Assembly (NCBI RefSeq): GCF_021352225.1
Contig: NZ_JAAUVI010000003.1
Location: 1 to 64,000, forward strand
Length of the DNA: 64,000 bases
DNA from: Methylobacterium sp. C25
GTDB taxonomy: Bacteria > Pseudomonadota > Alphaproteobacteria > Rhizobiales > Beijerinckiaceae
Direction: 5' to 3'
Below, piece after piece: positions 62,389-64,000 of this stretch. Under the pieces are notes generated by a model. The model had not been told where the DNA came from. It worked only from the letters and a program-made list of their open reading frames with translations, and searched no databases. The position numbers and the translations under genes are program-made. Numbering within the stretch: the stretch's first letter is position 1; the number at the start of each line of letters is the position of its first letter.

Positions 62389-62585
62389 CTGAAGCCGGGC
62401 TCCCTCGCTTGCTCTGCGTGGACCCGAAACGGTGATACGTGGGGACGCGGGTGAAAAGTTTCGGCTAGGCCCGGCGCCTGCTCCGCCAACGGCGGGCTTG
62501 CTGCAACGATCGCAAGTCACGACAACCTTCGCGCGGCCGGCACTCGACTTCTGATTACTTTGCCGACCATGCACGGATGAGAAAA

Positions 62586-62615
62586 GAGCGCACATCTCGT
62601 TTGAGATGCGCGCTC
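62586..62615 (-). terminator. Long hairpin GAGCGCACATCTC / GAGATGCGCGCTC
   Basis: A 13-base stem with one mismatch and a GTTT loop; on the minus strand it is followed by TTTTC. No protein gene ends here, so it may end a small RNA read on the minus strand. Confidence 0.4.
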
Positions 62616-62923
62616 CAAGGCGGTTCTTCGTCTCAGGTAAGAACTGAAGCCGCCTCTAGCGTCGGCAGGTCCTACCGGCTGTAGCGCGGCCGCAACAGCG
62701 CGCGAGCCGGCTCCGTCATCGAACCGTCACACCGCCGAGCCCAACAGAGCGGGCAGCATCGAGCCACGTGCGTGCGCAAGGTCACGCCTAAGTCTATGTC
62801 CCTGCTCCATAATCGAAAAAGGTAGGTTAACGCTCCCTAAACCCGCCGCAATTACCGTGCGGAACCGGCACCGGCCGGGCTCGCTCTCATGCGGCTCCGG
62901 GCGGAACGGGTCAGATCGGGCAC

Positions 62924-64000
62924 ATGGCAAACGGACGCGGGCGGACGACGAGGCAGGAGCCGAACTTCGACGCGCCAGAAGGCCGCGGCGCGGATCGCGG
63001 TTCCGACCTCCGCATGTCGGCAGCCGATCGCGCAGGGGGCAGCGTGGCGAAGCGCGGATCGGGTTCGACGGAACGCGGCGGCCGGCAACCGGCCAAGGGC
63101 GGCGGCGGACGCGGCAAGGGCGGCGGTGGCGGACGCAGTCGCTCGCGTCGTCGCGGCTCCATTCTGGGCAAGCTCGTCTACACCTGCGTCGTGCTCGGCC
63201 TGTGGGCGGTGATCGGCGTCGCTGGCCTCGTGGCCTACCACGCCTCGCAACTGCCGCCGATCGATCAGCTCAGCGTTCCGAAGCGCCCCCCCAACATCGC
63301 CATTCTCGCCAGCGACGGCTCGCTGCTGGCCAATCGCGGCGAGACCGGCGGCCGCACGGTTTCAATCAAGGAACTGCCGCCCTACCTGCCGCGCGCCTTC
63401 GTGGCGATCGAGGACCGGCGCTTCTACGACCATTTCGGCGTCGATCCCGTCGGCATCGCCCGCGCGGTCGTGCAGAACCTGACCCGCCGCGGCGTCTCGC
63501 AGGGCGGCTCGACCCTGACGCAGCAGCTCGCCAAGAACCTGTTCCTGACGCCGGAACGCTCCGCATCGCGAAAGATCCAGGAGGCGATCCTGGCTCTGTG
63601 GCTGGAGCACAAATACTCGAAGGACGAGATCCTCGAACTCTACCTGAACCGCGTCTATTTCGGCGCCGGCGCCTATGGCGTCGAGGCGGCCGCGCAGCGC
63701 TATTTCGGCAAGCCCGCCAAGAACGTCAGCCTCGCCGAGGCGGCCATGCTCGGCGGCCTGGTTCAGGCGCCCTCGCGCCTCGCTCCGAACCGCAATCTGA
63801 AGGCGGCCCAGACACGCGCAGCCCAGGTGCTTGCGGCCATGCAGGAACTCGGCTTCGCCAAGGAGCCGGACGTCAAGGTCGCGCTGGCCCAACCCGCGCG
63901 GACCTATTCGAGCCGAGGCGGCGGCTCGGCCAACTACGTCGCCGACCTCGTCATGGACGTGCTCGACGACTTCCTGCCGAAGTTCGACGCGGACATCGTG
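62924..64000 (+). CDS. Penicillin-binding protein 1A family, N-terminal part
   Basis: The first 359 residues of a class A PBP; the transpeptidase part lies beyond the window. An Arg/Gly-rich cytosolic tail of about 80 residues (GGGGRGKGGGGGRSRSRRRG) precedes one membrane helix (residues about 82-104). The glycosyltransferase motifs are intact: IEDRRFYDHFGVDP (catalytic E163), GGSTLTQQLAKNLFL, and RKIQEAILALWLEHKYSKDEILELYLNRVYFG. It polymerises lipid II. The basic tail is longer than in most MrcA proteins. Confidence 0.9.
   Translation, partial: MANGRGRTTRQEPNFDAPEGRGADRGSDLRMSAADRAGGSVAKRGSGSTERGGRQPAKGGGGRGKGGGGGRSRSRRRGSILGKLVYTCVVLGLWAVIGVAGLVAYHASQLPPIDQLSVPKRPPNIAILASDGSLLANRGETGGRTVSIKELPPYLPRAFVAIEDRRFYDHFGVDPVGIARAVVQNLTRRGVSQGGSTLTQQLAKNLFLTPERSASRKIQEAILALWLEHKYSKDEILELYLNRVYFGAGAYGVEAAAQRYFGKPAKNVSLAEAAMLGGLVQAPSRLAPNRNLKAAQTRAAQVLAAMQELGFAKEPDVKVALAQPARTYSSRGGGSANYVADLVMDVLDDFLPKFDADIV

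Larger units (their letters stand above)
62233..62923. other. Intergenic region before PBP gene
   Basis: About 690 bases with two strong hairpins and no supported protein gene. The region near 62800-62850 (ATAATCGAAAAAGG, TTAACG) is AT-rich and is the likely promoter of the penicillin-binding protein gene. Confidence 0.4.

Noticed and set aside
1..64000. tRNA, rRNA and insertion sequence genes
   Set aside because: No cloverleaf-like T-arm consensus, rRNA landmark or transposase motif was found by eye; a covariance-model search would be decisive.

Overview
The window reads as a chromosomal segment of a GC-rich alphaproteobacterium of the order Hyphomicrobiales (Rhizobiales). Family-level hints are the ispH-thrB pair, a MarR/OmpR pair of the PetP/PetR type beside ilvE, the lpiA-acvB membrane-lipid operon, and several SgaA-like glyoxylate aminotransferases. 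A methylotroph-related lineage (Methylobacteriaceae or a close neighbour) is my best guess, but the genus cannot be fixed without a search. I saw no insertion sequence, prophage, rRNA, tRNA or CRISPR array.

Region 1 (1-10.4 kb) is a C2 (glyoxylate) module. It holds the 5' end of a malic enzyme gene, then a complete beta-hydroxyaspartate cycle operon (bhcA-B-C-D) with a divergent IclR regulator (bhcR). Next comes a second cluster: an SgaA/BhcA-like aminotransferase, an anion-type MFS transporter, a small ORF and an isoleucine-dioxygenase-like 2OG/Fe(II) oxygenase, with a divergent GntR/FCD regulator. Rare AT-rich motifs recur in the control regions of both clusters. This second cluster is the most likely undescribed pathway here.

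Region 2 (10.5-19.2 kb) holds an Fsr-like MFS carrier, an M23 peptidase, and a minus-strand run with MgtC, a DUF47 PhoU-like protein, a PiT phosphate transporter and an MFS carrier. It ends with a PepSY protein, a doubtful small ORF and a Gly/His-repeat secreted protein. Region 3 (19.4-32.1 kb) holds an ABC importer whose binding protein carries a NosL-like tail next to a Crp/Fnr regulator. It also has a GlxA regulator facing an MFS exporter flanked by two paralogous small barrel proteins (one cytosolic, one secreted), and an RND efflux pair with its TetR regulator and a likely shared operator.

Region 4 (32.1-39.7 kb) is a malonate utilisation locus: the tightly overlapping mdcA-C-D-E-G-B-H operon and the divergent madL-madM transporter. 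Region 5 (39.7-52.4 kb) is mostly core genes: thrB, ispH, a Kef-type antiporter, a MATE exporter, a DUF937 protein, a Flp pilin, DUF3072, ilvE, petP-petR-histidine kinase, a fructosamine kinase and a low-molecular-weight tyrosine phosphatase. Region 6 (52.5-64 kb) has a lone TonB siderophore receptor with a Fur-like box, lpiA-acvB, a class I aminotransferase, several small ORFs and hairpins, and the 5' part of a class A penicillin-binding protein gene that runs off the right edge.

Most other open frames are antisense or out-of-frame shadows caused by the high GC content.
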